A stretch of 64,000 nt of DNA. It comes from Prevotella sp. E13-17 (GTDB taxonomy: Bacteria > Bacteroidota > Bacteroidia > Bacteroidales > Bacteroidaceae). The position numbers and the translations under genes were made by a program. The stretch spans positions 3,318,001 to 3,382,000 of the forward strand of contig NZ_CP091787.1 of the NCBI RefSeq assembly GCF_022024035.1, in the 5' to 3' direction. Shown in pieces: positions 52,548 through 61,969 of the stretch. Under the pieces are notes generated by a model, which worked only from the letters and a program-made list of their open reading frames with translations, was not told the DNA's origin and did no database searches. The first letter of the stretch is position 1; each line of letters begins with the position of its first letter.

Positions 52548-53380
52548 AGCTTCCCTCCACAGCCGGTCCCATCGGCATCTTCGATAGCGGATATGGCGGA
52601 CTGACCATCCTGCATGGCATTCGTCAACTGCTGCCCGACTACGACTACCTGTATCTCGGCGATAATGCCCGTGCACCCTATGGTCCACGTTCTTTCGACG
52701 TGGTCTATGAGTTCACCAGACAGGCTGTGTTGCGACTTTTCGAGATGGGCTGCCACTTGGTCGTCCTGGGGTGCAACACCGCCTCAGCGAAGGCGCTACG
52801 CACCATCCAGCAGGTCGATCTGCCACAGTGGGATTCCAACCGTCGTGTGCTGGGCGTCATCCGTCCCACAGCCGAAGTCATTGGTTCGCTCACCCATAGC
52901 CGTCATGTAGGCGTGCTGGCCACCGAAGGCACCATCAAGAGCGAGAGCTATAACTTAGAAATCCACAAGCTGCATCCAGACATCACCGTCTCGGGTGTGG
53001 CTTGTCCTTTTTGGGTACCACTGGTAGAGTATAACGAGGCCGACAGTCCCGGTGCCGACTATTTCGTCAAGAAGCGCATCGACCAAATCATGCGCCTCGA
53101 CCCAGAGATAGACACCATCATCCTCGGCTGCACGCACTACCCGTTGCTGATGCCCAAGATACTGAAGTATCTGCCCTCAGGCGTCCGCGTCGTTCCACAA
53201 GGTGAGTATGTGGCCGACAGCCTGAAGCACTATCTGCAGCGCCATGCCGACCTAGACAGCCTCTGTTCGAAAGGCGCCACAGTCCACTATCTCACCACCG
53301 AGAATCCCCAGAAGTTCAAGGAGCAAGCGCAAATCTTCCTCCACGAACCCGTAGAGGTGGAAAACATCACCCTTGGCTGA
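52544..53380 (+). CDS. murI: Glutamate racemase
   Basis: This 278-residue cytoplasmic enzyme supplies D-glutamate for peptidoglycan. The conserved start IGIFDSGYGGLTI, the first catalytic Cys in VVLGCNTASAKA and the second in IILGCTHYPLLMP are present, with the YLGDNARAPYG substrate motif. Normal length. Translationally coupled to the third ompH gene, which places wall and outer-membrane assembly genes in one transcript. Confidence 0.96.
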   Translation: MKLPSTAGPIGIFDSGYGGLTILHGIRQLLPDYDYLYLGDNARAPYGPRSFDVVYEFTRQAVLRLFEMGCHLVVLGCNTASAKALRTIQQVDLPQWDSNRRVLGVIRPTAEVIGSLTHSRHVGVLATEGTIKSESYNLEIHKLHPDITVSGVACPFWVPLVEYNEADSPGADYFVKKRIDQIMRLDPEIDTIILGCTHYPLLMPKILKYLPSGVRVVPQGEYVADSLKHYLQRHADLDSLCSKGATVHYLTTENPQKFKEQAQIFLHEPVEVENITLG

Positions 53381-53426
53381 GAATTCTTTATCGGATAACA
53401 ACTAACCAATAATAACGACACATTTA

Positions 53427-54596
53427 ATGAAGAAAAATCTATGGATGCTTACCGCCATCCTGACAACCTGCGGTAGTTTGTTTTTTACTTCGTGTTCAGA
53501 CGATAACACCACAACCGTTCCCGATGTCATAGAACAGCAACTGCAACAGATGACCCTTCGCGAGAAGATTGGTCAGATGTTCATGACCCGCATCGAGTCG
53601 CTCGACACCACCATCCACACCCATGACTATGCGCCCATAAAGACACAAGAGGTCAATCAGACTATGACCAACGTCAATGCCGATTATCCCGTTGGTGGCA
53701 TCATCCTCTATGCTCACAACATCAACGACGAGACACAGCTGACACATTTCGTTTCACAGATACGCAGCTTTAAGGGAGCACCTATGCTCTGCATCGACGA
53801 GGAAGGCGGTCGCGTGGCACGCATCGGTAACAACCCCAACTTCAACGTTGACAAGATACAGCCCATGGGCACCATCGGAGCCACAGGCGACCCACAGCAG
53901 GCTTACAACGCTGCCAACTACATTGGTACTTATCTGTACCGCTATGGCTTCGACGTTGACTTTGCACCCGTTGCCGACGTCAACACCAACCCCGACAATA
54001 TCGTCATTGGTGCCCGTGCTTTCAGCGACGACCCCGAAGTGGCCGCCACAATGGTTGTCAGTTATCTGCAGGGACTGAAAGACGCAGGCATCACCGGATG
54101 TATCAAGCACTTCCCCGGTCATGGCGACACCAAAGCCGACACGCACTATGGCTACGCCCAGTCACTGAAGACCTGGGACGAGATTAGCAACTGCGAGATG
54201 ATACCCTTCCGTGCAGGTATCAACTGGGGCTGTCAGCTCATCATGACTGCTCATATCTCACTGCCCAACGTATCAGGAGCCGACATGCCCTCTACCCTTT
54301 CCAGCTACATTCTGCAAGACAAGCTTCGTAAGGAGATGGGCTATAAGAACGTCATCGTTGCCGACGCCATGGAGATGGGAGCCATCACTCAACAGTACAA
54401 CAACGTAGAAGCCACGCTGCTGGGCATACAGGCAGGCCTTGACATCATCCTCAACCCCTACAACCTTGTAGAGGCCTTCGATGCCGTTGTCGATGCCGTC
54501 AACAAGGGCACCATCAGCGAAGCGCGCATCGACGAGAGCGTGCGACGCATCCTGAAGCTGAAGCAGAGCCTGCGTCAGCCCACCAGCAAGAAATAA
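53427..54596 (+). CDS. GH3 beta-N-acetylhexosaminidase-like lipoprotein (NagZ type)
   Basis: This 389-residue protein has a lipobox-like signal (GSLFFTSC) followed by CSDDNTTT, so it is probably an exported lipoprotein. The GH3 TIM barrel begins MTLREKIGQMFM. It contains CIDEEGGRVARI, the NagZ signature KHFPGHGDTKADTHY (the mobile loop whose His/Asp pair is the acid/base), and the nucleophile Asp in VIVADAMEMGAI. The single-domain size is typical of NagZ, which removes GlcNAc from muropeptides, but an exported enzyme may act on outside glycans. It follows murI by 46 bp. Confidence 0.9.
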   Translation: MKKNLWMLTAILTTCGSLFFTSCSDDNTTTVPDVIEQQLQQMTLREKIGQMFMTRIESLDTTIHTHDYAPIKTQEVNQTMTNVNADYPVGGIILYAHNINDETQLTHFVSQIRSFKGAPMLCIDEEGGRVARIGNNPNFNVDKIQPMGTIGATGDPQQAYNAANYIGTYLYRYGFDVDFAPVADVNTNPDNIVIGARAFSDDPEVAATMVVSYLQGLKDAGITGCIKHFPGHGDTKADTHYGYAQSLKTWDEISNCEMIPFRAGINWGCQLIMTAHISLPNVSGADMPSTLSSYILQDKLRKEMGYKNVIVADAMEMGAITQQYNNVEATLLGIQAGLDIILNPYNLVEAFDAVVDAVNKGTISEARIDESVRRILKLKQSLRQPTSKK

Positions 54597-54664
54597 GCAT
54601 TCGTACATCGGCTCAGTAGAAATTTAGTAGGCTCAATTGCAATTGCGTAGGTTTCGCGATGCTC

Positions 54665-55000
54665 CCAGAGTCTTGAATTGGCATTTCCAGAGTCTGAAGA
54701 GGGCCGTTTTTAAAGTCTAAAAGCACGTATTCTAAAGTCTAGAAGAGGCATTTCTGAAGTCTAAAACCGAAGCTTTCATTTCTGGTCTAGCCCCTGGATG
54801 CTCTACATCCAGCCCTTAGAACAACCGCATCCAGGGGCTAAAACGACCCGTTCCAGGGGCTGGATGCGCCACATCTAGGGGCTGGGCGGACATCAAAAGT
54901 AAAGCTATGACAACGCAAAAGCGAAACTATAACAAGACGAAAACAGCACTATGACAGTGCGAAACCGTTCCTATTCCGACCAAGAACAACGCCACCACGA
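54665..55000. repeat. 22-bp periodic intergenic repeat tract C
   Basis: Cores start at 54665 (CCAGAGTCTTG), 54687 (CCAGAGTCTGA), 54710, 54732 (CTAAAGTCTAG) and 54754. After a 33-bp step (1.5 units), C/G-type cores follow at 54787 (CTAGCCCCTGG), 54809 (CCAGCCCTTAG), 54831, 54853 (CCAGGGGCTGG) and 54875 (CTAGGGGCTGG), all 22 bp apart. AG-type units continue in phase at 54898 and 54920, more weakly at 54942, 54964 and 54986. It occupies the gap between the convergent GH3 and hybrid regulator genes. The stretch 54597-54664 before it shows nothing recognisable. Confidence 0.83.
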
Positions 55001-55040
55001 CCCTCCCTCTGGAGGGCTGGGCTGGGGTTCCTTTTGGAGG
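55001..55040. repeat. GC-rich palindromic element (copy 4)
   Basis: CCCTCC, a short loop and GGAGGG are followed by CTGGGCTGGGGTT and CCTTTTGG. The same elements occur in copies 1-3. It lies 24 bp downstream of the hybrid regulator stop and could serve as its terminator on the minus strand. Confidence 0.7.
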
Positions 55041-55064
55041 ATCGACGAAAGGCAGGCCCTACGA

Positions 55065-58000
55065 TTAATGTTCCTTGATATAATCCGTAGGACTCTTTCC
55101 AGTAAACTTCTTGAACTTCTTTGAGAAATAGTTAGGGTCAGAGAATCCGCTGCGATAAGCCGTCTCCGACACTTTATAGCCTTCGTCCATCAATCGGCAG
55201 GCATACTGTATGCGCTTGTGGTTGATATACTCACTGATAGACATATTGAAAAGACTCTTCATCTTAACATGAAGCAGCGTGCGACTGACGTTCATCTCGG
55301 AGGTGATATCAGCCACACAAAGGTCACCGTTGCAGATATTCTGATCTATATAGGCATTGATGCGCACAATAAACTCCTGGTCCAGCTTGTTCAGATGCGG
55401 CACTTCCTTCTCCTCTTCAACGGGCGTCTTGAGCAAAGCATCCTGACGAGCCTTCAAGAGCTGAATCATATTGTTCACCTGAAGGTCGAGTGCCTGCGGA
55501 TCGAAAGGCTTTGGAATATAAGCCTCAGCACCACTCTGATAGCCCTCAATAAAGTCCTGCTGCTGATTCTTAGCCGTCAGCAGGATGACGGGAATGTGCG
55601 AGGTGGCCACATCGCTCTTCAACCGATGGCACATCTCTATACCATCCATGCGTGGCATCATCACATCGCTGATAATCAGCATCACGTCGTTTGACTGTGC
55701 CATCTTCAAGCCCTCATCGCCATCACGCGCTGTGAAAACGCGGAAATGAGGCGAGAGATAGTCGGCCAAGAACAGCCGCAACTCATCGTTGTCCTCCACA
55801 ATGAGGATGGCATTCTTCTTTTCCTCACCATCTTCGGTCTGTTCTGTGGCAGGAAAGAACGACGTGGTAACCTTAGCAATATGATAGTCGTCGATAGATG
55901 CGAGCGTCTTAGCATCGCCAACCAGACTCTTCTCGTCGAAAGCACGTCTGTCCACATTCACCCATACCTGAAAGTCGGAGCCCCTGTTTACCTCGCTTTC
56001 CAAACCAATGAAACCCTTATGAATCTCCACCAGGCGCTTCACCAGCGAAAGTCCGATACCCCATCCCGTTGTACCAACAGAGACACCGCGAGGCGTCTGA
56101 TAGAACCGATTGAAGATGTTCTGCTGCTCTTCCTTCACAATGCCTATACCATTGTCTATCACCTCAAAGAACAGGTAGTTAAAGATATCGCCCTCGCGAT
56201 TCTTTATCGCAGCATTAACGATCACCTCGCCACCGTTCTTCGTATATTTAAAGGCATTAGTCAGGAGGTTGTTTAAGATACGCTCTACATAGAACGGCGA
56301 GAACCACACCTCCTCGCCATTATCCTCACAGCGCACATAGAAGGCGATGCTCTTCTCGCGTGCCACATCCTGGAAGGCAGCTGTCACACGGTGGATGAAC
56401 GCCAGCGGGTCACCTTTCTGCAAATAAAAGGGGAAGTTGTCGCTTTCCACCTTGTTAAAGGTCACCAGCTCGTTGATAAGTTCCTCCATCTTCCCCGTGT
56501 TATGAATGGCCATATCCAGATGCTTGCGTTCATCCTCAGGAATGTTTTCACGGTGAATGCTTTTCAAGGGGGCGACAATCAGCGAAAGCGGGGTCTTCAG
56601 TTCGTGAGACACCGTCGTAAAGAAGCTCGACTTCGCCTTGTCCAATTCCTCTATCTTCTCTTTCTCCATCAGCGCCATCCTTGTCTGGTTGCGCGCCTCC
56701 ATACGGTGTGTGTACTGCCGTTGTATGTAGCCCACGATGAGTACCAGTATGATGAGATAAAAGACGTAAGCCCATTTAGAGCGATAGAAGGGTGGCTTCA
56801 CAACAATCTGTAGCACCGTCTCCGGACACTGATCCCAGTTCTCACTGCTATTGTTTGCCCTGAGATGCAGCACATAAGTGCCAGGAGCCAGATTATAAGC
56901 CGTAAAACGATGCTCGTTGCCAGCCTCCTGCCACGTCTCATGAATACCCTCCACCCATATCTGATAGTTGATGCTACTGTTATTGGCAGGGATGATAACA
57001 CCATAGTCAATGGCAAAAGAGCGACTTTGCTCATAGGAAAGCGTTACTTTACTCGTCGCATTCAGTTCCTTTACCAACGGCGAATCGTTCATGCCCGCAT
57101 CCACCAGCTTTCCGTTGATGGTCAACTGCTTGAGGAACACCTTATAAGCCACCTTACCGCCGTCCAGTTTCTTCGGATTGAAACAGACCAGTCCATCGAC
57201 TGTTCCAAAGTAAAGGGTACCATTAGAACAGCAAAGAGAAGAAGAGAAATTAAACTGATTCGTGGGTAATCCGTTCTCTGTTGTAAACCGCGTCAGCGCC
57301 CGTGTCCTGGAATCATAGCGGAACAGGCCACGGCTGGTGCTAATCCATATGTTCCCATAGCTATCGCCAATGATGCTGCAAACGGTGCATTGCTGTAGCG
57401 TTGGTTCGCCTTCAATCTGATAGAACTTACCCGTTTTCGGATGGAACGTCTGCAGTCCGTTGTTGTTTGTGCCCAACCAAACGACACCGTCTTTAGCCAC
57501 ATAGATACTCGTCACGTAGTTGTCTTTCAACCCTTCCTTAGATGAAGATGCTTTCCATGCCTTCACCTTGCCCGTCTTGCCATCAATACGAAAGAATCCA
57601 TTGGAGGTTGTTCCCGCCCAGATATTATTCGCATCATCGGCTGTCAGCGTATAGACAAAATGGTTATCCAGAAAGTCATGTCCTATCTTCAAGAACGAGT
57701 CCGACTTGTCATCATACCTGCGTAGTCCCTGTGTCGTAGCCACCCACAGTTGTCCGTCTCGCTGCTTGGCAAAGCTGAACACGCTGTTTGACGTAAATCC
57801 AGGAACCAGCTCATAACGTTTCTTCGCTTTGCTGTTCAGATTATACCTGAACAAGCTATTGCGGAAGGTACCTATCCACATGTCGCCCGTATGCTCGTCG
57901 TAATAAAGGCTATGGATGTTCGTGCCTATCTCAGGAATGGCTGTAAAGGGATGTAGCACCCTCTTCTGCATGTCCAAGATGTTCAGTCCGCCATCTTCCG

Positions 58001-59090
58001 TAGCAATCCAAATCATACTCTGTCCCACCTCGGCCATCATGCGTGCCACCTTACCACGCAGGTTGTATGGTTCCTTGCCAGGCACAATCCATTGGAAGGT
58101 GCTATTGTTTTGCAGCAACAGGTCAACGCCACCGAAATAGGTACCTATCCAAGCGTTATTATCACGATCGAAGATGATGTCGTAGATGGCATTGTCAGAA
58201 AGCAAATCCTTGTTCGACAAGTCCTGTCGGATGATGTCTATCTGTCCGTCCTGTCGGATAATGGTGATGCCTTGCTCCGTTCCCAACCATATATTGTGCG
58301 AGGCATCCTCACGTATCACCCGGACCGTGCCGTCCGACAGCACCTGCGGCTCATATATCTTCATCTGCCGGCTCTTGAGGTCGATGACCTCCACACCTTT
58401 TCCATTACGTCCTATCCACAAGCGATTACTCGTGTCGAAGAACAAAGGACATATACCATCAGCTCCCGTCAGGAAGTCGTAGTATTCCGATGGCAGATGC
58501 TCTATGCGCTTCATGTCTTTATCATAATAGTAGATGGAATTGTTGGTGGCCACGAATACCCGTCCTCTTCTGTCGGCAGCCACAGCAAGATTGAAGCCCT
58601 CACCTATCGATGGTATCGCATTGAAACGGTCGTTCTCCTCATCATAGACATATACATCGGCTCCGGCTGCAATGATACGCCCGGATGTTGTCTCCGTGAT
58701 ACAAGGCACCTGTCGGTCTGGGTAGTCGTAGTTCACGAAGTCGTTCGTCGTATTGCGATATCGACTGATACCCTCTTCCGTACCTATCCACAGACGGTGC
58801 TTACTGTCAATAAAAAGATCCTTGATGAAATTATGGCGCAGAGAATGAGGGTTGCCATCATCGTGGAAATAGGTTCGCATGCCGTAGCCGTCGTAACGTG
58901 CCAGACCATTACGTGTGCCAAACCAAATATAGCCATTGCCATCCTGAGCAATAGCCTCAACCTGCTGGTGCGGCAGGCCTTTCTGACTGGAGATGTGCTG
59001 GAAACGAATACCGTCAGCCCGTATGACCATTGCCAGAAGGAGCAATGGGCATAACAGGAGTAACCGGAGTTCGTTTCTTCTCGTCATCAT
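55065..59090 (-). CDS. Hybrid two-component system regulator (HTCS) of the PUL
   Basis: This 1341-residue one-protein two-component system has a signal peptide and then a periplasmic sensor of about 14 two-component-propeller blades (repeated GxWIGTxxGL/xRY motifs such as GYIWFGTRNGLARYDG) and a Y_Y_Y domain. A transmembrane span (VFYLIILVLIVGYIQ, about residue 770), HisKA (FFTTVSHELKTPLSLI, His about 828) and HATPase (GWGIGLSLVKRL) follow. The receiver is ILIVEDNDELRLF with phospho-Asp in IISDVMMPRMDG (about 1139). A C-terminal AraC HTH (FSDPNYFSKKFKKFTGKSPTDYIKEH type) completes it. It overlaps the upstream glycosidase gene by ATGA and probably controls this locus in response to a breakdown product of its glycan. 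Confidence 0.95.
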   Translation of the reverse strand: MMTRRNELRLLLLCPLLLLAMVIRADGIRFQHISSQKGLPHQQVEAIAQDGNGYIWFGTRNGLARYDGYGMRTYFHDDGNPHSLRHNFIKDLFIDSKHRLWIGTEEGISRYRNTTNDFVNYDYPDRQVPCITETTSGRIIAAGADVYVYDEENDRFNAIPSIGEGFNLAVAADRRGRVFVATNNSIYYYDKDMKRIEHLPSEYYDFLTGADGICPLFFDTSNRLWIGRNGKGVEVIDLKSRQMKIYEPQVLSDGTVRVIREDASHNIWLGTEQGITIIRQDGQIDIIRQDLSNKDLLSDNAIYDIIFDRDNNAWIGTYFGGVDLLLQNNSTFQWIVPGKEPYNLRGKVARMMAEVGQSMIWIATEDGGLNILDMQKRVLHPFTAIPEIGTNIHSLYYDEHTGDMWIGTFRNSLFRYNLNSKAKKRYELVPGFTSNSVFSFAKQRDGQLWVATTQGLRRYDDKSDSFLKIGHDFLDNHFVYTLTADDANNIWAGTTSNGFFRIDGKTGKVKAWKASSSKEGLKDNYVTSIYVAKDGVVWLGTNNNGLQTFHPKTGKFYQIEGEPTLQQCTVCSIIGDSYGNIWISTSRGLFRYDSRTRALTRFTTENGLPTNQFNFSSSLCCSNGTLYFGTVDGLVCFNPKKLDGGKVAYKVFLKQLTINGKLVDAGMNDSPLVKELNATSKVTLSYEQSRSFAIDYGVIIPANNSSINYQIWVEGIHETWQEAGNEHRFTAYNLAPGTYVLHLRANNSSENWDQCPETVLQIVVKPPFYRSKWAYVFYLIILVLIVGYIQRQYTHRMEARNQTRMALMEKEKIEELDKAKSSFFTTVSHELKTPLSLIVAPLKSIHRENIPEDERKHLDMAIHNTGKMEELINELVTFNKVESDNFPFYLQKGDPLAFIHRVTAAFQDVAREKSIAFYVRCEDNGEEVWFSPFYVERILNNLLTNAFKYTKNGGEVIVNAAIKNREGDIFNYLFFEVIDNGIGIVKEEQQNIFNRFYQTPRGVSVGTTGWGIGLSLVKRLVEIHKGFIGLESEVNRGSDFQVWVNVDRRAFDEKSLVGDAKTLASIDDYHIAKVTTSFFPATEQTEDGEEKKNAILIVEDNDELRLFLADYLSPHFRVFTARDGDEGLKMAQSNDVMLIISDVMMPRMDGIEMCHRLKSDVATSHIPVILLTAKNQQQDFIEGYQSGAEAYIPKPFDPQALDLQVNNMIQLLKARQDALLKTPVEEEKEVPHLNKLDQEFIVRINAYIDQNICNGDLCVADITSEMNVSRTLLHVKMKSLFNMSISEYINHKRIQYACRLMDEGYKVSETAYRSGFSDPNYFSKKFKKFTGKSPTDYIKEH

Positions 59091-60976
59091 TTCATCATCA
59101 CTTTATGTGTGCTCGTAGAACCATCAGCATGCTGCTGACGCACAATGACAGGTGCTCCCCTCTTACGAAGAAGAGGGAAGCTATTGTCATTCGTTTGTTT
59201 TATTAATCGTCCTTGAAGGTCGTAGATACCGACCTTGTTGGTCTTGTTGCTTACCTTCGTATCTTGAACGGCTGATGCGTCATGAGGTTGCAGATAGAAG
59301 TCCATCCACGACCACGACTCGTCGCGCTTGGCATCAGGCAGCATCTCGTAGTTCAATGTCGCATTGTCGGTACTGCGATTCTGCAACATTACATTCACAC
59401 GCATGTGTGTGCCATTGGGACGTGTTTCCTTAGAGAATCCTAAACGTTCCCAGGGAATGGCCGCCTCAACAATATAATAACGGTTGGTGCCGCCACGCTT
59501 GTAATTCACGCCAAGCGTATCTGCACTCATGGCATTCCATTGCCACGAACTGGTGCCATTGCCTTTAGCCACTCGCATCTTCCCATTGGCCATAAATTGG
59601 AAGCGGAATGTTCCTTCTGAAATAATTTGGTCAGAAGAACTATTCTTGGTATCAATGAACAACGTGACACCATCGCCATTAGAGCCACTTGAAACCTGAT
59701 CGGTGTCTGACACGCGCGAAGTGAAATAGAGCGAATCCTCATCATAGGCAAAGTCGCCTGTGAAACGCATGCCGTTCTGCATACCAAGTATCATCTGTGT
59801 AGCCGTAGCACCATAATAGCCCTCGTTGCGCGTTTGCACACCATCAATCATCGTTTTGGCAAACGGGGCCTGCAACATTCTTACGGCATAGCCTTTCTCC
59901 ATATAGACACCGCCACCCACCAAGTTTCCTACAGCCACGACGACACCTGTATCAATCACGCTGACGGAGTTCCACATATAGTCCTCGTTGGCACTGGTCT
60001 TGAAAGGATTGCTCATAGCCTTGAAACTCTGCGCCTTTTCATCACCCACATAGACCATCATTTCGTATTTCCCGTTGTAATGAGTCTGGTGCGACAAGAC
60101 CGTCTCGCCCCAAGGCAACTTTCGGATATAGGGAGCACCACCCTTGACCTGTGCGGCCACATAATCGCGGTTGATGGCCTGCCAACGGTTTATCGAAGGA
60201 TAAGGCACAAAGCGCTTCCAGTTGTCCTTGACAGCACAGACAGCTATTGTTGGAATGAAGTCGCCAACGCCCGGCCATCCTGGATTCTCAAAACAGAGAG
60301 CAATACTGTCGTTATCCAGAATGACAGCCGACGGCATTCCGTCGCGACTACCAGAATGGTAGGCCACAGTCTTTGGTGCCGTCCATGTAGCCCCCTTATC
60401 ATAAGAGCGACAGATGGCTATGCGCTGGTCATCATTACTGGTATAGGGAGTCTCGTCTGCAAAGTAAAGATGCACCTCTCCATCGGGCATTTCCAGGAAA
60501 GCCGGCTCCCAACAACCGTCCCTGAAGTCATAGTTTCCGTCAAACACTGCGATATCGTCGCTCCAAGTCTTTCCGTTGTCGATGCTTCGCTTCAGGTGAA
60601 TACCAAATAGGCGATCGGCAGAATAAGGAGCCGAAGGTCGAGGGTTATAGGCAACAAGGATGGTGCCGTCGCTCAACTGAATCAGATCGGGCGCACACTC
60701 AGGGATGTTCCCGTTCATCACTATCTTAGTAGGAGCGGTCCACGTATTGCCCTTGTTGCTGCTAAAGGCTATATCAATGCCTTTGTTCTCACAAACAGCC
60801 ATCAGCCTACCGTCCTGCAGCTCTATCATTCGCGGATAGCCGCCACTGGAAAAAATCTGTTTCTTGGTAGCCGTATCCCAGAAGATACGAGAACCTGTAT
60901 AGGGAGCCTTACTACCTGCATACACACCTTGCAGACAGAAAAGTATCACGAGAAAAAATGAGAATATCTGTTTCAT
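59087..60976 (-). CDS. Secreted sialidase-fold glycoside hydrolase with CBM9-like and sorting-type tail
   Basis: This 629-residue protein has a signal peptide ending near YAGSK. The six-bladed propeller shows three Asp boxes (SSNKGNTW at 72, SIDNGKTW at 131, SYDKGATW at 191). Segments GGYPRMIEL and CWEPAFLEMPDGEVHLYFADE resemble exo-arabinanase family GH93 more than classical GH33. A CBM9-like beta domain follows (about 380-560, with VEAAIPWERLGF and VNVMLQNRS). The last about 50 residues (VGIYDLQGRLIKQ ... THKVMMK) look like a type IX secretion C-terminal domain. Substrate unknown; an exo-acting enzyme on arabinan or sialoglycan is possible. Confidence 0.72.
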   Translation of the reverse strand: MKQIFSFFLVILFCLQGVYAGSKAPYTGSRIFWDTATKKQIFSSGGYPRMIELQDGRLMAVCENKGIDIAFSSNKGNTWTAPTKIVMNGNIPECAPDLIQLSDGTILVAYNPRPSAPYSADRLFGIHLKRSIDNGKTWSDDIAVFDGNYDFRDGCWEPAFLEMPDGEVHLYFADETPYTSNDDQRIAICRSYDKGATWTAPKTVAYHSGSRDGMPSAVILDNDSIALCFENPGWPGVGDFIPTIAVCAVKDNWKRFVPYPSINRWQAINRDYVAAQVKGGAPYIRKLPWGETVLSHQTHYNGKYEMMVYVGDEKAQSFKAMSNPFKTSANEDYMWNSVSVIDTGVVVAVGNLVGGGVYMEKGYAVRMLQAPFAKTMIDGVQTRNEGYYGATATQMILGMQNGMRFTGDFAYDEDSLYFTSRVSDTDQVSSGSNGDGVTLFIDTKNSSSDQIISEGTFRFQFMANGKMRVAKGNGTSSWQWNAMSADTLGVNYKRGGTNRYYIVEAAIPWERLGFSKETRPNGTHMRVNVMLQNRSTDNATLNYEMLPDAKRDESWSWMDFYLQPHDASAVQDTKVSNKTNKVGIYDLQGRLIKQTNDNSFPLLRKRGAPVIVRQQHADGSTSTHKVMMK

Positions 60977-60979
60977 TGT

Positions 60980-61948
60980 TCAAAGGATTTCAAAAGTAAT
61001 AATAGATGTTGCTTTCACACGACTGTTCTCTGGCGCTGTTGTTACAAGGGTATAGATGCCCTCCTGTGTTAAGTCGATGGTAGCGCCAGATGGTATCTCT
61101 CTCCCATTAATATAAAACTTCTCATTGTCTTTTATATTGTGTAAGAGGGTGACATTTCTCTTGTCCGTCCCCTCAGGAAGCGCAAACTGATAAGTCAGTG
61201 CATCCTGATTGAAAGCATTACGAACCAACACGCCGTCAACACCATTCAGTGAGATAGAAGTAAACTCCGGATAGATAAGTGTATAGAGTTTATAATCGCG
61301 CACAGAGCCAAAGTCTGATTCCACCTTGATGCTATGCGTCTTGGTCAAGTCATAATAGGTCTTGGCTGCCCAAAGCACATCGTCAACATAGATTTTCGAT
61401 GAGTCTGACTCTATATCGAAACTCAGTCGCTGCTTTTCGGCTTTCAGCGCCACCTCTCGATTGTTATACACCTGCTTGGAAGGAAGGCGAAGCACCCAGT
61501 CGCTACTCTCTTCCAGCAACTCTGCATAATAGACATTGGGGGTGATGCTGGAGTAAACCCTGTCGATGGTTGTCACATCATCCTTCACCACGACGTCAAA
61601 AGCTATTGTGTCACTGCTCAGACTGCCACCCATATAGGTATCGTAAGTGGAAGCTACCACCACCACATGAAACTCTCCAGGCACACTATACGAATAGGAG
61701 AAATGTCCTTTGTTCATTGCAAAACCGGTATCTCCTGCCTTACGATTGACATAGCTGTGTCCCTCATCACCAGGCCACACCACAACTTGGTCGGCTACGC
61801 CCGTAAAGGAAATCTGTGCACTTTGATTGATTTCCAGTTCCGTCTCACTGATTGTGGCACTGGCAACGGGTGTGCGAGCACTCTCGTTTTCGTCAGAGCA
61901 TGCCACCAAAAGGAGACCCATCATTATAATAGCAAATATTTTCTTCAT
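60980..61948 (-). CDS. PUL surface glycan-binding lipoprotein candidate
   Basis: This 322-residue lipoprotein has lipobox MGLLLVAC (Cys17) followed by CSDENESAR. A PKD-like domain lies at about 30-125 (ISFTGVADQVVVWPGDEG, YSYSVPGEFHVVVVAS), followed by further beta domains. It sits right after susD and before the glycosidase, the usual place of SusE/F-like or SGBP proteins that bind the target glycan at the cell surface. No close family is recognised, so the role rests mainly on position and lipoprotein type. It is separated from the glycosidase by only 3 bp. Confidence 0.65.
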   Translation of the reverse strand: MKKIFAIIMMGLLLVACSDENESARTPVASATISETELEINQSAQISFTGVADQVVVWPGDEGHSYVNRKAGDTGFAMNKGHFSYSYSVPGEFHVVVVASTYDTYMGGSLSSDTIAFDVVVKDDVTTIDRVYSSITPNVYYAELLEESSDWVLRLPSKQVYNNREVALKAEKQRLSFDIESDSSKIYVDDVLWAAKTYYDLTKTHSIKVESDFGSVRDYKLYTLIYPEFTSISLNGVDGVLVRNAFNQDALTYQFALPEGTDKRNVTLLHNIKDNEKFYINGREIPSGATIDLTQEGIYTLVTTAPENSRVKATSIITFEIL

Positions 61949-61969
61949 GTTCGCTTATGTTTCTATTTA

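Noticed and set aside
59087..60976. Firm call of GH33 sialidase
   Set aside because: Three Asp boxes are present, but the classical RIP motif and arginine triad could not be identified by eye, so only a sialidase-fold enzyme is called.
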